The notes: a model not told the origin generated them from the letters alone. DNA of 64,000 nt from JARFQW01 sp963842955 (GCA_963842955.1 CAWJIJ010000009.1:248001-312000), one strand, 5' to 3'. Shown: positions 9,451 to 19,418, counted from the first letter of the stretch. Made by a program: numbers and translations.

Positions 9451-10370
9451 GCGCATCGGCAGCTGGAGAGGAACCGCTGGAGGTCTCCGCCCGGACTCAG
9501 CCGCCGGAGCACGAGATCGGCGTATGGGATCTCATCGGTGCCGTCTGGCGCCGGAAATGGCTCATCCTGGTGCTTTCCGTGCTAGCCGGCGCTGCGGCCT
9601 ACGGTGCCTCCTACCTGATGACGCCCGAGTATCGCGCCTCGGTTGTTCTCTCGCCGGCATCCGGCACCAATGAGCGATCGCGGCTTGCCGGTCTCATGGG
9701 TCAGATCGGCGGTCTCGGTGGTCTGGCCGGTCTGGGGCTGCCGGAGTCCGAGCGGGACGAAGAAGCTTTCGCAACCCTGAAATCCCGTTCGTTTACCGAG
9801 TCGTTCATAGAAGAGCACGGCTTGATGCCAATACTCTTTCCCGCGGCATGGGATGCGGAGACCGGGACGTGGCAGGTCGAACCCGGGCGTGTCCAGCCTT
9901 CGATCCGGGACGGCTTCGCCGTGGTGGACGGATCCCTGCGCACCCTGGTTCGTGACCGTGAGACCGGCCTCGTCACGCTCCACATGGACTGGTCGGATCC
10001 TGTCCAGGCGGCCGAATGGGCCAACCAGATGGTTGACGACGTCAACGATCGACTCCGCGCGCAAAAGGTGCGCGAGGGCCAGAAGAGCATTGCCTACCTC
10101 GAGAGCGAGCTGGAGAAAACCAATATCGCCGAGGTGCGCAACGGGATCTATCGGCTTGTGGAGGGGCACATTCAGAATATTGCCCTGGCGAATGCAAGGG
10201 ACCAGTTTGCCTTCAAGATCATCGATCCCGCGGTGCCAGCCGACCCGGAAGATTTCCGCAAGCCCAACAGGACCCTGATGGCCGCCGCCGGCCTGGTAGC
10301 GGGCGGCCTGCTCGGTATCCTGCTGTCTCTCGCATTGGAATTCGGGCCTCGTTTTCATGGCCGCCGCTAG
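9447..10370 (+). CDS. Wzz-family chain-length determinant protein (no kinase domain)
   Basis: This 307-residue inner-membrane protein has the topology of polysaccharide co-polymerases. A cytoplasmic N-terminus with IGVWDLIGAVWRRKWLIL leads into TM1 (about residues 30-52). A periplasmic domain follows, which includes the FATLKSRSF segment and a helical part. The proline-rich signature DPEDFRKPNRTLM precedes TM2 (about 280-300), and a short basic tail ends the protein. It controls chain length of the polymer made by Wzy. It stops just after TM2, so the BY-kinase domain of Wzc is absent; no separate kinase gene is seen in the window. The GTG start overlaps the algD stop, and the 3' end overlaps the next glycosyltransferase gene by 14 nt. 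Confidence 0.88.
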   Translation: MSASAAGEEPLEVSARTQPPEHEIGVWDLIGAVWRRKWLILVLSVLAGAAAYGASYLMTPEYRASVVLSPASGTNERSRLAGLMGQIGGLGGLAGLGLPESERDEEAFATLKSRSFTESFIEEHGLMPILFPAAWDAETGTWQVEPGRVQPSIRDGFAVVDGSLRTLVRDRETGLVTLHMDWSDPVQAAEWANQMVDDVNDRLRAQKVREGQKSIAYLESELEKTNIAEVRNGIYRLVEGHIQNIALANARDQFAFKIIDPAVPADPEDFRKPNRTLMAAAGLVAGGLLGILLSLALEFGPRFHGRR

Positions 10371-11627
10371 GCTGGCGGAAGGCGGCTCACCTGTCGATCC
10401 CGCGCCGGTGAGCCAGGACCCGAACCCACTGGCGGGCCGTCGCGTCCTCATCGTCGTCGAAAATCTTCCTGTGCCCTTTGACCGGCGTGTCTGGCAGGAG
10501 GCGAATGCCCTGCGCGGCCAGGGCATGGAAGTTTCGGTCATCTCGCCGAAAGGTCAGGACGCGGAGGAATCCTTTGAGATCATCAACGGAATCCATGTGT
10601 TTCGTCATCCCCAGCCGCCGGAGGCCCGTGGGGTCCTGGGTTTTTTTGTCGAATATCCGCTGGCCCTGTTCTGGGAGTTCCTGCTGGCCTGGCGGGTGTT
10701 CTTTCGGCGCGGCTTCGACGTGATCCACATCTGCAATCCCGCCGGACCTGCTGTTTCTGGTCGCCGCGCCTTTCAAGCTGCTCGGCAAGCGCGTGATTTT
10801 CGACCATCACGATATCAATCCCGAGCTGTTCGAGGCCAAGTACGGCAGGCGAGGGGTGCTCTATCGTTTGCTCTGTCTCGTCGAGTGGCTGACGTTCCGG
10901 ACCTGCGACGTGTCCATTGCCACCAACGAGTCCTACCGCGATGTGGCGGTTTCCCGAGGTCGAATGAAGCCGGAGCACGTTACCGTCGTCCGCAGTGGTC
11001 CTTCCCTCGAACGGCTGCGTCGAGATGCCGGCGAATCCCGCCTTGAAGAAAGGCCGTCGGATCCTGATCGGCTACGTCGGCGTCATCGGCCAGCAGGAAG
11101 GAATCGACCACCTCCTGGAAGCCCTGCGGATCCTGATCGACAATCTGGGATTCACGGATTTTCAGTGCACGATCTGCGGTGGCGGGCCAGAACTCGAGGC
11201 CATGCAGACGAAGTGCACCGAGCTGGGCCTGGACGGCCACGTCGAGTTTACCGGCCGCATCCCGGAGGACGAGCTGCTTGCGATTCTCAACACAGCGGAC
11301 ATTTGCGTAAATCCCGACGTGTGGAACGTCATGAATGATCGCTCTACGATGAACAAGGTCATGGAATACATGGCGCTGGGCAAGCCGATCGTGCAGTACG
11401 ATCTTCGCGAGGGCCGGGTCTCGGCCCAGGATGCCTCCCTGTATGCGAAGCCCAACGATCGTGCGGACTTCGCGGGCCGGATCCTCGAGCTCGTGGAGGA
11501 TCCGGTGCTTCGTGAGCGGATGGGCGAGTTCGGGCGCAGGCGCGTGGAGCACGACCTGAACTGGACGGTGGAGGAGCCCAAGTTTCTTGCGGTCTACCGC
11601 CGGGTTCTCGGTCTGGAGTCACGGTAG
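10357..11627 (+). CDS. Family 4 glycosyltransferase (WbuB-like; two frameshifts)
   Basis: This is a GT-B-fold glycosyltransferase, repaired length about 422 aa. The N-terminal domain starts RRVLIVVENLPVPFDRRVWQ, typical of WbuB-like enzymes. The donor-binding domain includes IGYVGVIGQQEGIDHLLEAL and the C-terminal E-x7-E region around MEYMALGKPIVQYD. It probably adds a sugar to the lipid-linked repeat unit on the cytoplasmic face. The frame breaks twice, both +1. At 10738-10740 a CCC run interrupts the conserved HICNPPDLLF motif, which is restored by deleting one C. The second break is near 11020, between SGPSLERLR and the MPANPALKKGRR segment. The donor sugar cannot be told from the sequence. 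Confidence 0.8.
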
Positions 11628-11654
11628 GCGGGGCGGGTTCCCGCTACCTGTGTC

Positions 11655-12929
11655 ATGAGCATCTCCCTTTCCGATACGACACTTTCAGGGACGCCCCCCA
11701 AGGGCACGGTCCTGACTTCCAGGGCACTTGCCTTCCTGTTGTACGGGTTCGTTGTCGTCGCCAATGTGTCCGATGTGGTGACCTCTCTGCAGGTCATCCA
11801 GGGTGGCGGAGTTACCGCGGGCCAGTTGCTCAAGAGCGCCGTCTTTGCCTTTCTATTCGTGGCGAACCTCGATCGTGTCTCCCAGCGGGGAGGCCTCCTG
11901 TTCTGCTACCTGTTATTCGGCTATTTCATGGCGGTGGAACTCGTCGCCGTGGCGAGCCATCACGAAGCAGGTTTCCTCGTCGGCGGCTTCGTGTTTGCCT
12001 CCAAGGCGCTCCTCCCGTTCATGGCCTATTACTGGCTTGAAAAACAGGTGGACGAAGGGCGGCTGAGTTTTCGGACCCTCGAGGGCCTGCTTCTGCTCTA
12101 TGTGGGCCTGTTCTGTCTGAATATCCTGGTTCCGGTCGCCCTCGGCGTGTCGCTGCTGAACTATGGGACAAGCGGCTATACGGGCTTCTACAACGCGGGC
12201 AACGAGCTCGGCGCATTCATTGCGTTCATGGTGCCGATCACGCTGTATTTCACGTTCCGGGGCCGCCATCGCTTGATTGCCGGACTGCTCGCCGCGGCCC
12301 TCATCGTGTGCGGGGTCCTGACCGGGGCCAAGACGCCCCTGCTTGCCTCGGCGCTGTCGCTCGTTCTGGTGCCGCTGATCATGTGGCGGCATTTCGTAGC
12401 GGGCGCAGTGGTCGGGGGAATTCTCCTGGCGGGACCCGTGCTCTATATCCTCACCCACCTCAACGACCTGGCTCGCCTTCTTCCGGAGAATATTTTCGGC
12501 CGCCTGATTACCGCGGTGACCGAACGCTACAGCCTGATCGAAATACTGCTGGGCGTACGGATCGAATACTTCCGCCTGTACATGGAACAGATCCAGGCCA
12601 GCGGCTTCGTCTCCGCGCTGTTCGGTCGCGGATTTGTCAATGCCGCGGATTTCATGTTGCCGGTCACTGGGGCCTACAAGGCGGCCGAGATGGAAGCTGT
12701 GGACCTGCTGGCCCGGTATGGCCTGGTCGGATTGACCCTCGTTCTCATTCTCGTCGTGGGCGTCTTCGTCCTGCACGCTGCAAGGGATGCCTACTCGAGG
12801 GTACTGACCTACGCGACGCTGATCCTGGTCATGGTGTCGCTGCTGGCGGGGCATGTGCTGGGCAACGCTTTTTGCGGGTTCGTGCTGGCGATGGCCTTCG
12901 CTGCGCGGGTCTGTCCGACGCGAGCATGA
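11655..12929 (+). CDS. O-antigen polymerase/ligase-like membrane protein (candidate Wzy)
   Basis: This 424-residue protein has about eleven hydrophobic segments and a periplasmic loop of roughly 80 residues (about 265-345) containing arginine residues (NIFGRLITAVTERYSLIEIL, then GVRIEYFRL). That is the layout of Wzy polymerases and the WaaL/O-antigen ligase superfamily. The GYTGFYNAGNELGAF segment resembles the loop seen in exopolysaccharide polymerases. It should polymerise repeat units on undecaprenyl diphosphate at the periplasmic face, with the Wzz at 9447 setting the length. No other polymerase candidate is present in the locus. The ATGA overlap with the next glycosyltransferase shows it belongs to the same operon. 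Wzy proteins are assigned by topology rather than by sequence motifs. Confidence 0.8.
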   Translation: MSISLSDTTLSGTPPKGTVLTSRALAFLLYGFVVVANVSDVVTSLQVIQGGGVTAGQLLKSAVFAFLFVANLDRVSQRGGLLFCYLLFGYFMAVELVAVASHHEAGFLVGGFVFASKALLPFMAYYWLEKQVDEGRLSFRTLEGLLLLYVGLFCLNILVPVALGVSLLNYGTSGYTGFYNAGNELGAFIAFMVPITLYFTFRGRHRLIAGLLAAALIVCGVLTGAKTPLLASALSLVLVPLIMWRHFVAGAVVGGILLAGPVLYILTHLNDLARLLPENIFGRLITAVTERYSLIEILLGVRIEYFRLYMEQIQASGFVSALFGRGFVNAADFMLPVTGAYKAAEMEAVDLLARYGLVGLTLVLILVVGVFVLHAARDAYSRVLTYATLILVMVSLLAGHVLGNAFCGFVLAMAFAARVCPTRA

Positions 12930-13960
12930 AGCGCATTCTGATTGTTTCAAACATGTACCCGTCGGCCGAAAAGCCGTACTCCGGCGTGTTCGTCAAGAAT
13001 CAGTACGAATGCCTCAAAACCCTGGCGGAGGGACGGGCGCAGGTCGATCTGTTCGCCATGCCCAGGAAGTTCACCGGCCCGATCGGCACGATCGCCAAGT
13101 ACGTCGCCGCAGTGTTGCGGTTCCTGCCGCGCTTTTTCGTTCGCTACGACGTGATCCATGTCCACTATTTCGTGCCGCTGTTTTTTGTCGCCTGGGTCTA
13201 TGGGCTGCTGCGACCCCGGACGCGCATTGTCGTGACATTTCACGGGACCGATGCGTCCGTCAAGCTCAGAAAGCCCGTCATGCGCGAGCTGGCGCGTCGC
13301 GTCATCCGACGCGCGGACGTCGTGATTGCGGTGGGTGGCGACCTGGCGAACGACCTGGAGGAGAATCTGGGCCGCGGGGCGGACGTCGTGCTGCCCGCCG
13401 GTGTCGACCGGTCAATGTTCTTTCGAGAGCCGGACGCGGGAAAGCGCTGGGATTTTGTGTTCGTGGGGTCATTCCTCGAACGAAAGGGCGTGCTGGAGTT
13501 TCTTGCCGTAGCCGAACGCTTCGGCAACGGGCGACGCTTCTGCGCCGTGGGTTCCGGTCCGCTGCATGGCGTTATCGCCGATCGCCGGGACCCGGTTATC
13601 GACATTATGGCCAACCTGAGCCAGGTGGAGATCCGGGGCGTGATGAACCGGAGCCGATTTCTGCTGTTTCCGTCTCACCAGGAGGCATATGGCCTGGTCG
13701 TCACAGAGGCCATGTACTGCGGGACGCCGCCGATCGTCTCGCCGATCGAAAGCCTTGCCGGCAGGGTGGACCATGGCCGCAACGGGCTGGTTTCCACCGG
13801 GATGGCCGCCGAGGATTTCGTGACGGCGGCGCGCCGCGCCGACAAGCTGTCAGAGGCGGAGTACGCGGCGATGTCTGCTGCAGCAGAGGCCTCGGGGGCC
13901 GAGGCAGCACTGGAAGCTGTCTGCCGGCGCTTGCTGGCGATATACGGGGTGAGCGACTAG
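12926..13960 (+). CDS. Family 4 glycosyltransferase
   Basis: From the ATG at 12926, which overlaps the upstream stop by ATGA, the protein has 344 residues. The N-terminal domain starts MKRILIVSNMYPSAEKPYSG, the classic GT4 beginning, with the substrate loop GVFVKNQYE. The motif VIHVHYFVPLFFVAW and the strand IVVTFHGTD follow. In the C-terminal domain, FVFVGSFLERKGVLEFL is the donor-domain entry and FLLFPSHQEAYGLVVTEAMYCG is the E-x7-E motif that contacts the nucleotide-sugar. It is cytoplasmic or membrane-peripheral and should extend the lipid-linked oligosaccharide. Donor and acceptor are unknown. No frame break is visible. Confidence 0.88.
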   Translation: MKRILIVSNMYPSAEKPYSGVFVKNQYECLKTLAEGRAQVDLFAMPRKFTGPIGTIAKYVAAVLRFLPRFFVRYDVIHVHYFVPLFFVAWVYGLLRPRTRIVVTFHGTDASVKLRKPVMRELARRVIRRADVVIAVGGDLANDLEENLGRGADVVLPAGVDRSMFFREPDAGKRWDFVFVGSFLERKGVLEFLAVAERFGNGRRFCAVGSGPLHGVIADRRDPVIDIMANLSQVEIRGVMNRSRFLLFPSHQEAYGLVVTEAMYCGTPPIVSPIESLAGRVDHGRNGLVSTGMAAEDFVTAARRADKLSEAEYAAMSAAAEASGAEAALEAVCRRLLAIYGVSD

Positions 13961-13990
13961 CCTTGACGTGCACTCAAGGAGAGTTCCCAG

Positions 13991-15292
13991 ATGCGTCGAT
14001 CTCTCGTTCAACAGCTTGCATGGTTTCCTGTCGCGTGGGTCCTGTCCGTCGGCGCTCCGGCGAACGCGAGCGTGGTCAATCTGGACGCCCATGGCGCGAA
14101 AGGGGATGGCCAATCCGATGATTCGGCGGCCTTCGCCGCGGCCATCGCCGCGGCGGCATCCAACGATCAGCTAAAGCTCCGGAACGGGGCGGTCTATTAC
14201 CTCAAGAGCCCCGTTTTTGTTGATAAGGCATTGGTTATCAAGGGAAAGGCGACGCTTAAGGTCGATGACGGGTTTGTCCAGCCCAAGAGCGCTCCCCGCA
14301 AGTCCAGCGTCCTTGAGATCAAGGCCGAGGCGGCAGGGTCGAGGCTTGACGGCTTTACTGTGGACTTCAGTGGCACCGGTCGCAGCGGCGTCGACATTTG
14401 GGCGCCAGACGTGGCGGTCTCAGGCCTGGCGTTCATCAACTATTTCAAAGAGCCCAAGTCAGACGGCAAGCGCTTTGACAGCTCGGAGTCCGGCCTGCGG
14501 ATCATGGCGCCGGGCGCACGGGTCAAAAGAGTGCATTGCGAGAATATGCGCACGGCGACAGCGGACGCGGTTCCCCGGTGCGTGACGGTCCAGGGCGGTG
14601 CATCCGATGTCGAACTGCGGGACCTCAGCGGCAAGCAGATCAACGGGGGCGTAGTGCTGGGAAAATCCCACAACGTACGGATTCTGGGGTACCGGTTCGA
14701 CGGCCTTTCGGACAACGGCATCTACATCCTGGGCAATGCGCGAGACGTGGTCGCAGAAGACGGCTGGCTTCGGGACACGGAAGAGCCGATCGTTTTCAAA
14801 GGTGCCAACACACGGGTGAGTCGACTGGAGGTCGAGAACCAGTCACGGGGTTTCGGCATCGAGCAGGCAAAGGGCGTGATTCTGGAGGATGTGAGAGTCA
14901 CTTATGACAAGGGGTTCAGCGCTTCGCCGGCGTTCTTGCGCACCCGAAAGGTCAACAAGTCCAGCAGCGATATTCTCTTGAAAAACATCGATGCGGATCT
15001 CTTGCTGGGTGACAGTGTGCTTTCCGTGGCTTACGGCGTTGTGGATGGCTTGCGGCTGGAGAACTGCACCTTCCGGCTCAAGCGGGTTCCCGGCGGAAAA
15101 GGGCCCAGGTATCTGGTCCGTCACAAGGCCGGTTCGCCGCCTCAATACGTCAATACGCGTTTCGACCTGATGGATTTCCCGGGGTCATTGGATGGCCGGC
15201 TGGTTATCCAGTCCCAGGGCAAGGCGGGTGGCACGGGGGCGCGTATTGATCAGCGGGGCAAGGCCATCAAGCCTTCTACACGTGTCAAATGA
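13991..15292 (+). CDS. Secreted right-handed beta-helix protein (pectate-lyase superfamily)
   Basis: This 433-residue protein has a signal peptide ending GAPANASVV. It then shows the pectate-lyase-3 signature VNLDAHGAKGDGQSDDSAAF, which marks the first turn of a right-handed parallel beta-helix. Many short turns with N and G at corners follow (DNGIYILGNARDVVAED is one). A good Shine-Dalgarno sequence, AAGGAGAG, precedes the ATG. Proteins of this fold in exopolysaccharide loci act as uronan lyases, C5-epimerases (AlgG) or tail-spike-like hydrolases. Because AlgD and Ugd supply uronic acids here, a periplasmic lyase or epimerase working on the nascent polymer is plausible. No AlgG-type active-site motif is obvious, so the enzymatic activity is left open. 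Confidence 0.8.
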   Translation: MRRSLVQQLAWFPVAWVLSVGAPANASVVNLDAHGAKGDGQSDDSAAFAAAIAAAASNDQLKLRNGAVYYLKSPVFVDKALVIKGKATLKVDDGFVQPKSAPRKSSVLEIKAEAAGSRLDGFTVDFSGTGRSGVDIWAPDVAVSGLAFINYFKEPKSDGKRFDSSESGLRIMAPGARVKRVHCENMRTATADAVPRCVTVQGGASDVELRDLSGKQINGGVVLGKSHNVRILGYRFDGLSDNGIYILGNARDVVAEDGWLRDTEEPIVFKGANTRVSRLEVENQSRGFGIEQAKGVILEDVRVTYDKGFSASPAFLRTRKVNKSSSDILLKNIDADLLLGDSVLSVAYGVVDGLRLENCTFRLKRVPGGKGPRYLVRHKAGSPPQYVNTRFDLMDFPGSLDGRLVIQSQGKAGGTGARIDQRGKAIKPSTRVK

Positions 15293-15435
15293 GCGACTTC
15301 CGCTCAATGCGGTCAATCCCGATCGTTAAGAAAGCGCTGAGAAATTTTCTGGAAGTCTATGGACATAAGACATAAACTTGGCCTCCCGCAGTGCACAAAA
15401 TCCGGCACCCCGCGCCGGTCGGAAGAGCCATTCCT

Positions 15436-16909
15436 GTGAGTCGCCCCCAGAGTCATACCCGCAGCCAGATTGGAGCATCGATTCCTTCGTTGCCCCGGGA
15501 TTCACATCATCTTGATTATCCTTTCTTTTCCGGGCTGCTCTACAACATCGTCGACCTGGCTGCCGTCGCCACCGCGGGAGTCCTGGCATACCAGGTGACC
15601 GCGGAGCTTGCACTGGGAACGCCGGGCAAGCTCGCCATACTGATCGGTCTCTTTATCACCCGGGTGAGCTTCGCCAACTGGGGCCTCTACGATTCCTGGC
15701 GCGGACGCTCCCTGGTCGAGCAGACGGGCAGGCTGGCCGCCGGCTGGGTCAGCGTATTCATCGCGATGATCATCCTGGGTTACGTGTTCGATCTGGCCCA
15801 GCTGTTTCGCCGGGACTGGATACTGACCTGGTTCATGCTGGGCGGGCTCTTCCTGATCGGCGCCCGGTCTGCCGCAACCCTGAGCCTCAGGCTTTTGCGG
15901 CAAAGGGGCTGGAACCACAAGCGTATCGCCGTCGTCGGAACGGGTGACTGGGCGCGTACCGTCATTCGACGTCTCAATAATGCGGTCTGGCTGGGTCTGG
16001 ACGTCGTGGCGATCGTGGACCACGAGGGTGACCGGTCCGCGGGTGAGTCCCTCGACGGGACACCGATTGTCGGCGGTCTTGAGCGACTGCCCGGCTTGTT
16101 GAGCAAGGGGCAGGTAGACGAGGTCTGGCTCTGCGTGCCGGCGGACGGAGTCGGGCGTGTCGAGGAGATCGAGCGGGTTCAGCACCTGCTGCGGCACAGC
16201 ACCGTGACCCAGCGCTTCGTTCCCCACTTTGCCGAAATGCGCCTGATGAACCGGCCGATGACCCAGATCATGGGTCTGCCGGTGGTCAATCTGAGTGTTT
16301 CGCCCATGCGGGTCAGCGTGAATCGCATGGTGAAAGCGGTGGAGGATCGCTTGATTGCGGCTCTCGTTCTGCTCGTGACGAGTCCCGCTGATGCTCCTGA
16401 TCGCCATCGGGGTCAAGCTGTCTTCCAGGGGACCGGTGCTGTTCAAGCAACTCCGTCATGGCTGGGACGGCAAGCCGATCAAGGTCTACAAGTTCCGGAC
16501 CATGCGCCTGCACGATGATGAACAGGTTGTTCGTCAGGCCACACCCCGGGATAGCCGGGTGACGGCCATCGGGGCGCTTCTTCGCAGGACGAGCCTCGAC
16601 GAGCTCCCCCAGTTTTTTAACGTGCTCCAGGGCCGTATGTCGATCGTCGGGCCCCGGCCCCACGCCATCGAGCACAACCATTTCTACATGGACCAGATCG
16701 ACTCCTACATGCAGCGGCACAAGGTCAAGCCAGGTATCACTGGCTGGGCCCAGGTGAACGGATATCGGGGCCAGACCGACACGCTGGAGAAGATGGAGCG
16801 CCGCGTGGAACATGACCTGTTCTACATCGAAAACTGGTCGCTCTGGCTGGATGCGAAAATCATTGTCCTCACGATCGTGAGGGGTTTTGTCCATCCCAAC
16901 GCCTACTAG
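15436..16909 (+). CDS. wcaJ: Undecaprenyl-phosphate sugar phosphotransferase, WcaJ family (one frameshift)
   Basis: This initiating enzyme transfers a sugar-1-phosphate, usually glucose or galactose, from its UDP-sugar to undecaprenyl phosphate. The N-terminal half has four membrane segments and a Rossmann-like region (RIAVVGTGDWARTVI). The C-terminal sugar-transferase domain has PVLFKQLRHGWDGKPIKVYK, then FRTMRLHDD, RRTSLDELPQFFNVLQGRMS and VGPRPHA, all family hallmarks. At the CCC run 16384-16386 the frame shifts by +1; deleting one C gives LVTSPLMLLIAIGVKLSSRG, the expected hydrophobic segment. The repaired length is about 490 aa. I chose the GTG at 15436 because GGAAGAG lies about 9 nt upstream; another in-frame GTG at 15391 has no clear ribosome-binding site. 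Confidence 0.87.
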
Positions 16910-16973
16910 GAGGCGTTGAACCGTGTCTCCATGCTAGCCGGCGCGCTGGATCCCGAGGCTTTCGCGGAACAAC

Positions 16974-18053
16974 ATGCCGAGGCGCTACTGGCTCGCAAGC
17001 CTCACGAATTCCCTTTCTCTGCCCGCGGACTGGCAGCAGCGGCGGATCCTGATCACCGGCGCCGGTACGGTCGGTCGCGGACTGGCCCGGCGGCTCCTGG
17101 CCGTGCCCGGTGTCCAGGTCGCGGTGCTCGATCACGCGGAAACCCCGTTGTTCCGGACCCGAATGGCGACGGACGGGAAGACGGCGGACGGCTCCGGGGT
17201 CCATTGGATTCTCGGATCGGTAAGGGAGCGATCCGTGATTCATCGCCTTATCGAGGAATTCCGACCCGATACCGTGTTCCATACCGCTGCGATCAAGCAT
17301 GTCGCGATCGCGGAGGCCCACCCGGTGGAGACGGTGCGTACCAACGTGCTGGGCACCGAGGTGGTCTTGTCGGCCGCCCTCTCGGCCGGGGTAGAGCGTT
17401 TTGTCCTCGTCTCGACGGACAAGGCTGTTGAGCCGGTCAGCCTCATGGGCGCCAGCAAGCGCCTGGCCGAACGCCTGGTCTGCGCTACGGGGCATCCGGC
17501 GGGTTCGGCGACCTGCATGGTGGTTCGGTCGGGTAACGTCCTGGGTTCGACAGGTTCGGTGCTGGCGGCGTTTCTTCACCAGCTGGCCCATGGCGGTCCG
17601 CTGCCGGTCCGGTGCGCGGAGGCGGAACGGCTCTTCCTGACTCCTGGCGAGACGAGCGGGCTGATCCTGGCCGCGACCCTGTCCGGTGCCGCCGGCAGTA
17701 TCTCCGTGCCCATGGTGAGTCAGGCCGTGACCCTGGCCGACCTGACGGACCGTTTCCTCCGGGTCCTGGATCTGGCTCCGGACTACCCGTTGGTGACATC
17801 CGAACTCCTTCCGGGGGAGCGGGTTTCCGAAAGCCTCTGGGACGATCCGGCGCCGGACCTGTCACCGGTCCCGGGCATCGGTGTCATCGCCGGGTCAGGC
17901 ACGCCCTGGGACGATCTGGAGCGCCCGGTTTCGGAACTCGGTTTTGCTGCTCATGAGCTGAACGTGAACGGTGTCGTTGAGATCCTCAGGCAACTCGTGG
18001 TTGAGTACGCATCGACGGACAAACAGGTGCCCGAGGAGAGGGAGCACAAGTGA
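16974..18053 (+). CDS. CapD/WbpM-like nucleotide-sugar epimerase/dehydratase, soluble form
   Basis: This 359-residue extended SDR protein has the NAD(P)-binding motif ILITGAGTVGRGLARRLL near residues 25-42. It carries the family-specific FHTAAIKHVAIAEAHP, then STDKAVEPVSLMGASKRLAE, in which methionine replaces the usual tyrosine of YxxxK, as in WbpM/CapD/FlaA1. These enzymes act on UDP-GlcNAc-type substrates as 4,6-dehydratases or epimerases. WbpM itself has an N-terminal four-helix membrane domain that is missing here, so this is the short FlaA1/CapD-like form. The stop overlaps the GTG of ugd. The exact reaction cannot be fixed without comparing active-site residues. Confidence 0.78.
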   Translation: MPRRYWLASLTNSLSLPADWQQRRILITGAGTVGRGLARRLLAVPGVQVAVLDHAETPLFRTRMATDGKTADGSGVHWILGSVRERSVIHRLIEEFRPDTVFHTAAIKHVAIAEAHPVETVRTNVLGTEVVLSAALSAGVERFVLVSTDKAVEPVSLMGASKRLAERLVCATGHPAGSATCMVVRSGNVLGSTGSVLAAFLHQLAHGGPLPVRCAEAERLFLTPGETSGLILAATLSGAAGSISVPMVSQAVTLADLTDRFLRVLDLAPDYPLVTSELLPGERVSESLWDDPAPDLSPVPGIGVIAGSGTPWDDLERPVSELGFAAHELNVNGVVEILRQLVVEYASTDKQVPEEREHK

Positions 18054-19405
18054 AAATTACCATTTTCGGGACGGGCTACGTCGGTCTCGTGACAGGCGCG
18101 TGCCTTGCGGATGCCGGCAATCACGTTATCTGCGTGGATATCGATCAGAAGAAGATCGACATGCTCAATCGCTCGGAGATGCCGATCTACGAGCCAGGGC
18201 TGGAGGAACTCGTCGTCCGCAACCGGGAAGCCGGTCGGCTGGAGTTCACGACGGATCTCAAGCAGGGCGTGGATCATGGCCTGTTCCAGTTCGTGGCGGT
18301 GGGGACGCCACCGGACGAGGACGGGTCAGCGGATCTTCAGCACGTGCTTGCGGTCGCCCGGACCATTGGTCAGCACATGACGGACTACAGGATCGTGATC
18401 GACAAGAGCACGGTCCCGGTTGGCACCGCCGACAAGGTCCGTTCGGCCGTCGAGGAGGTCCTTGCCGAGCGGGGCGTCAGCCTGGATTTCGATGTCGTAT
18501 CCAACCCCGAGTTTCTCAAGGAAGGGGCCGCCATCGAGGATTTCACGAAGCCGGACCGGATCGTTGTCGGGACCGACAATGCGCGGACCACGGAACTACT
18601 GAAGCTCCTCTATGAACCGTTCAACCGAAAACGCGACCGGCTGATCTCGATGGACATCCGCTCCGCGGAGCTGACCAAGTACGCCGCCAACGCGATGCTG
18701 GCTACCAAGATCAGTTTCATGAACGAATTGTCCAACCTCGCGGAAACGGTCGGGGCGGATATAGAAAGCGTCCGGATCGGGATCGGATCGGACCCGCGCA
18801 TCGGCTATCACTTCATCTATCCCGGCTGCGGGTACGGTGGATCCTGTTTCCCCAAAGACGTTCGGGCGCTTGCCCATACGGCGCAGGAGCACGGCGTTCA
18901 GCCCACGCTGATCCGTGCCGTGGAAGCCGTCAACGATGCCCAGAAGACCGTGCTGTTCAAAAAAATCCAGGCTCGCTATGGCGCGGACCTCTCCAACAAG
19001 ACGGTTGCGATTTGGGGCCTGGCATTCAAGCCGAACACCGATGACATGCGCGAAGCCTCCAGCCGGGTCCTCATGGAGGCCCTCTGGAGCGCCGGGGCGT
19101 CGGTGCGGGCCTACGATCCCGAGGCCGGCGACGAAACCCGGCGCATTTTCGGAGACCGGCAGGACCTGGTGATCTGCGAAAGCCAGGATGACGCACTCGA
19201 AGGAGCCGACTGCCTGGCAATTCTCACCGAATGGCGGGAGTTCCGGAGCCCGGATTTCGATCACATCAAGGCAAAGCTGTCGGAGCCCGTGATCTTCGAC
19301 GGCCGCAATCTCTACGATCCCGGCTATCTGGACTCTCAGGGTTTTGAGTACTACGCCATCGGCCGGGGCCGGCAGGTGCCCTCGACAGCCGCGAAGAGCG
19401 CGTAA
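18050..19405 (+). CDS. ugd: UDP-glucose 6-dehydrogenase
   Basis: This 451-residue UDP-glucose/GDP-mannose dehydrogenase family protein starts MKITIFGTGYVGLVTGACLA, the NAD-binding motif. It has DKSTVPVGTADKVR, then NPEFLKEGAAIEDFTKPDRI, and the catalytic cysteine C266 in GCGYGGSCFPKDVRALAH. These are the UDP-glucose rather than GDP-mannose features, which distinguishes it from the algD at 8137. It converts UDP-glucose to UDP-glucuronate, the substrate of the UDP-xylose synthase encoded next. The GTG start overlaps the upstream TGA, and a purine-rich GAGGAGAGGGAG lies just upstream, so strong coupled translation is expected. Confidence 0.94.
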   Translation: MKITIFGTGYVGLVTGACLADAGNHVICVDIDQKKIDMLNRSEMPIYEPGLEELVVRNREAGRLEFTTDLKQGVDHGLFQFVAVGTPPDEDGSADLQHVLAVARTIGQHMTDYRIVIDKSTVPVGTADKVRSAVEEVLAERGVSLDFDVVSNPEFLKEGAAIEDFTKPDRIVVGTDNARTTELLKLLYEPFNRKRDRLISMDIRSAELTKYAANAMLATKISFMNELSNLAETVGADIESVRIGIGSDPRIGYHFIYPGCGYGGSCFPKDVRALAHTAQEHGVQPTLIRAVEAVNDAQKTVLFKKIQARYGADLSNKTVAIWGLAFKPNTDDMREASSRVLMEALWSAGASVRAYDPEAGDETRRIFGDRQDLVICESQDDALEGADCLAILTEWREFRSPDFDHIKAKLSEPVIFDGRNLYDPGYLDSQGFEYYAIGRGRQVPSTAAKSA

Positions 19406-19418
19406 GGAGAACAGGAAT

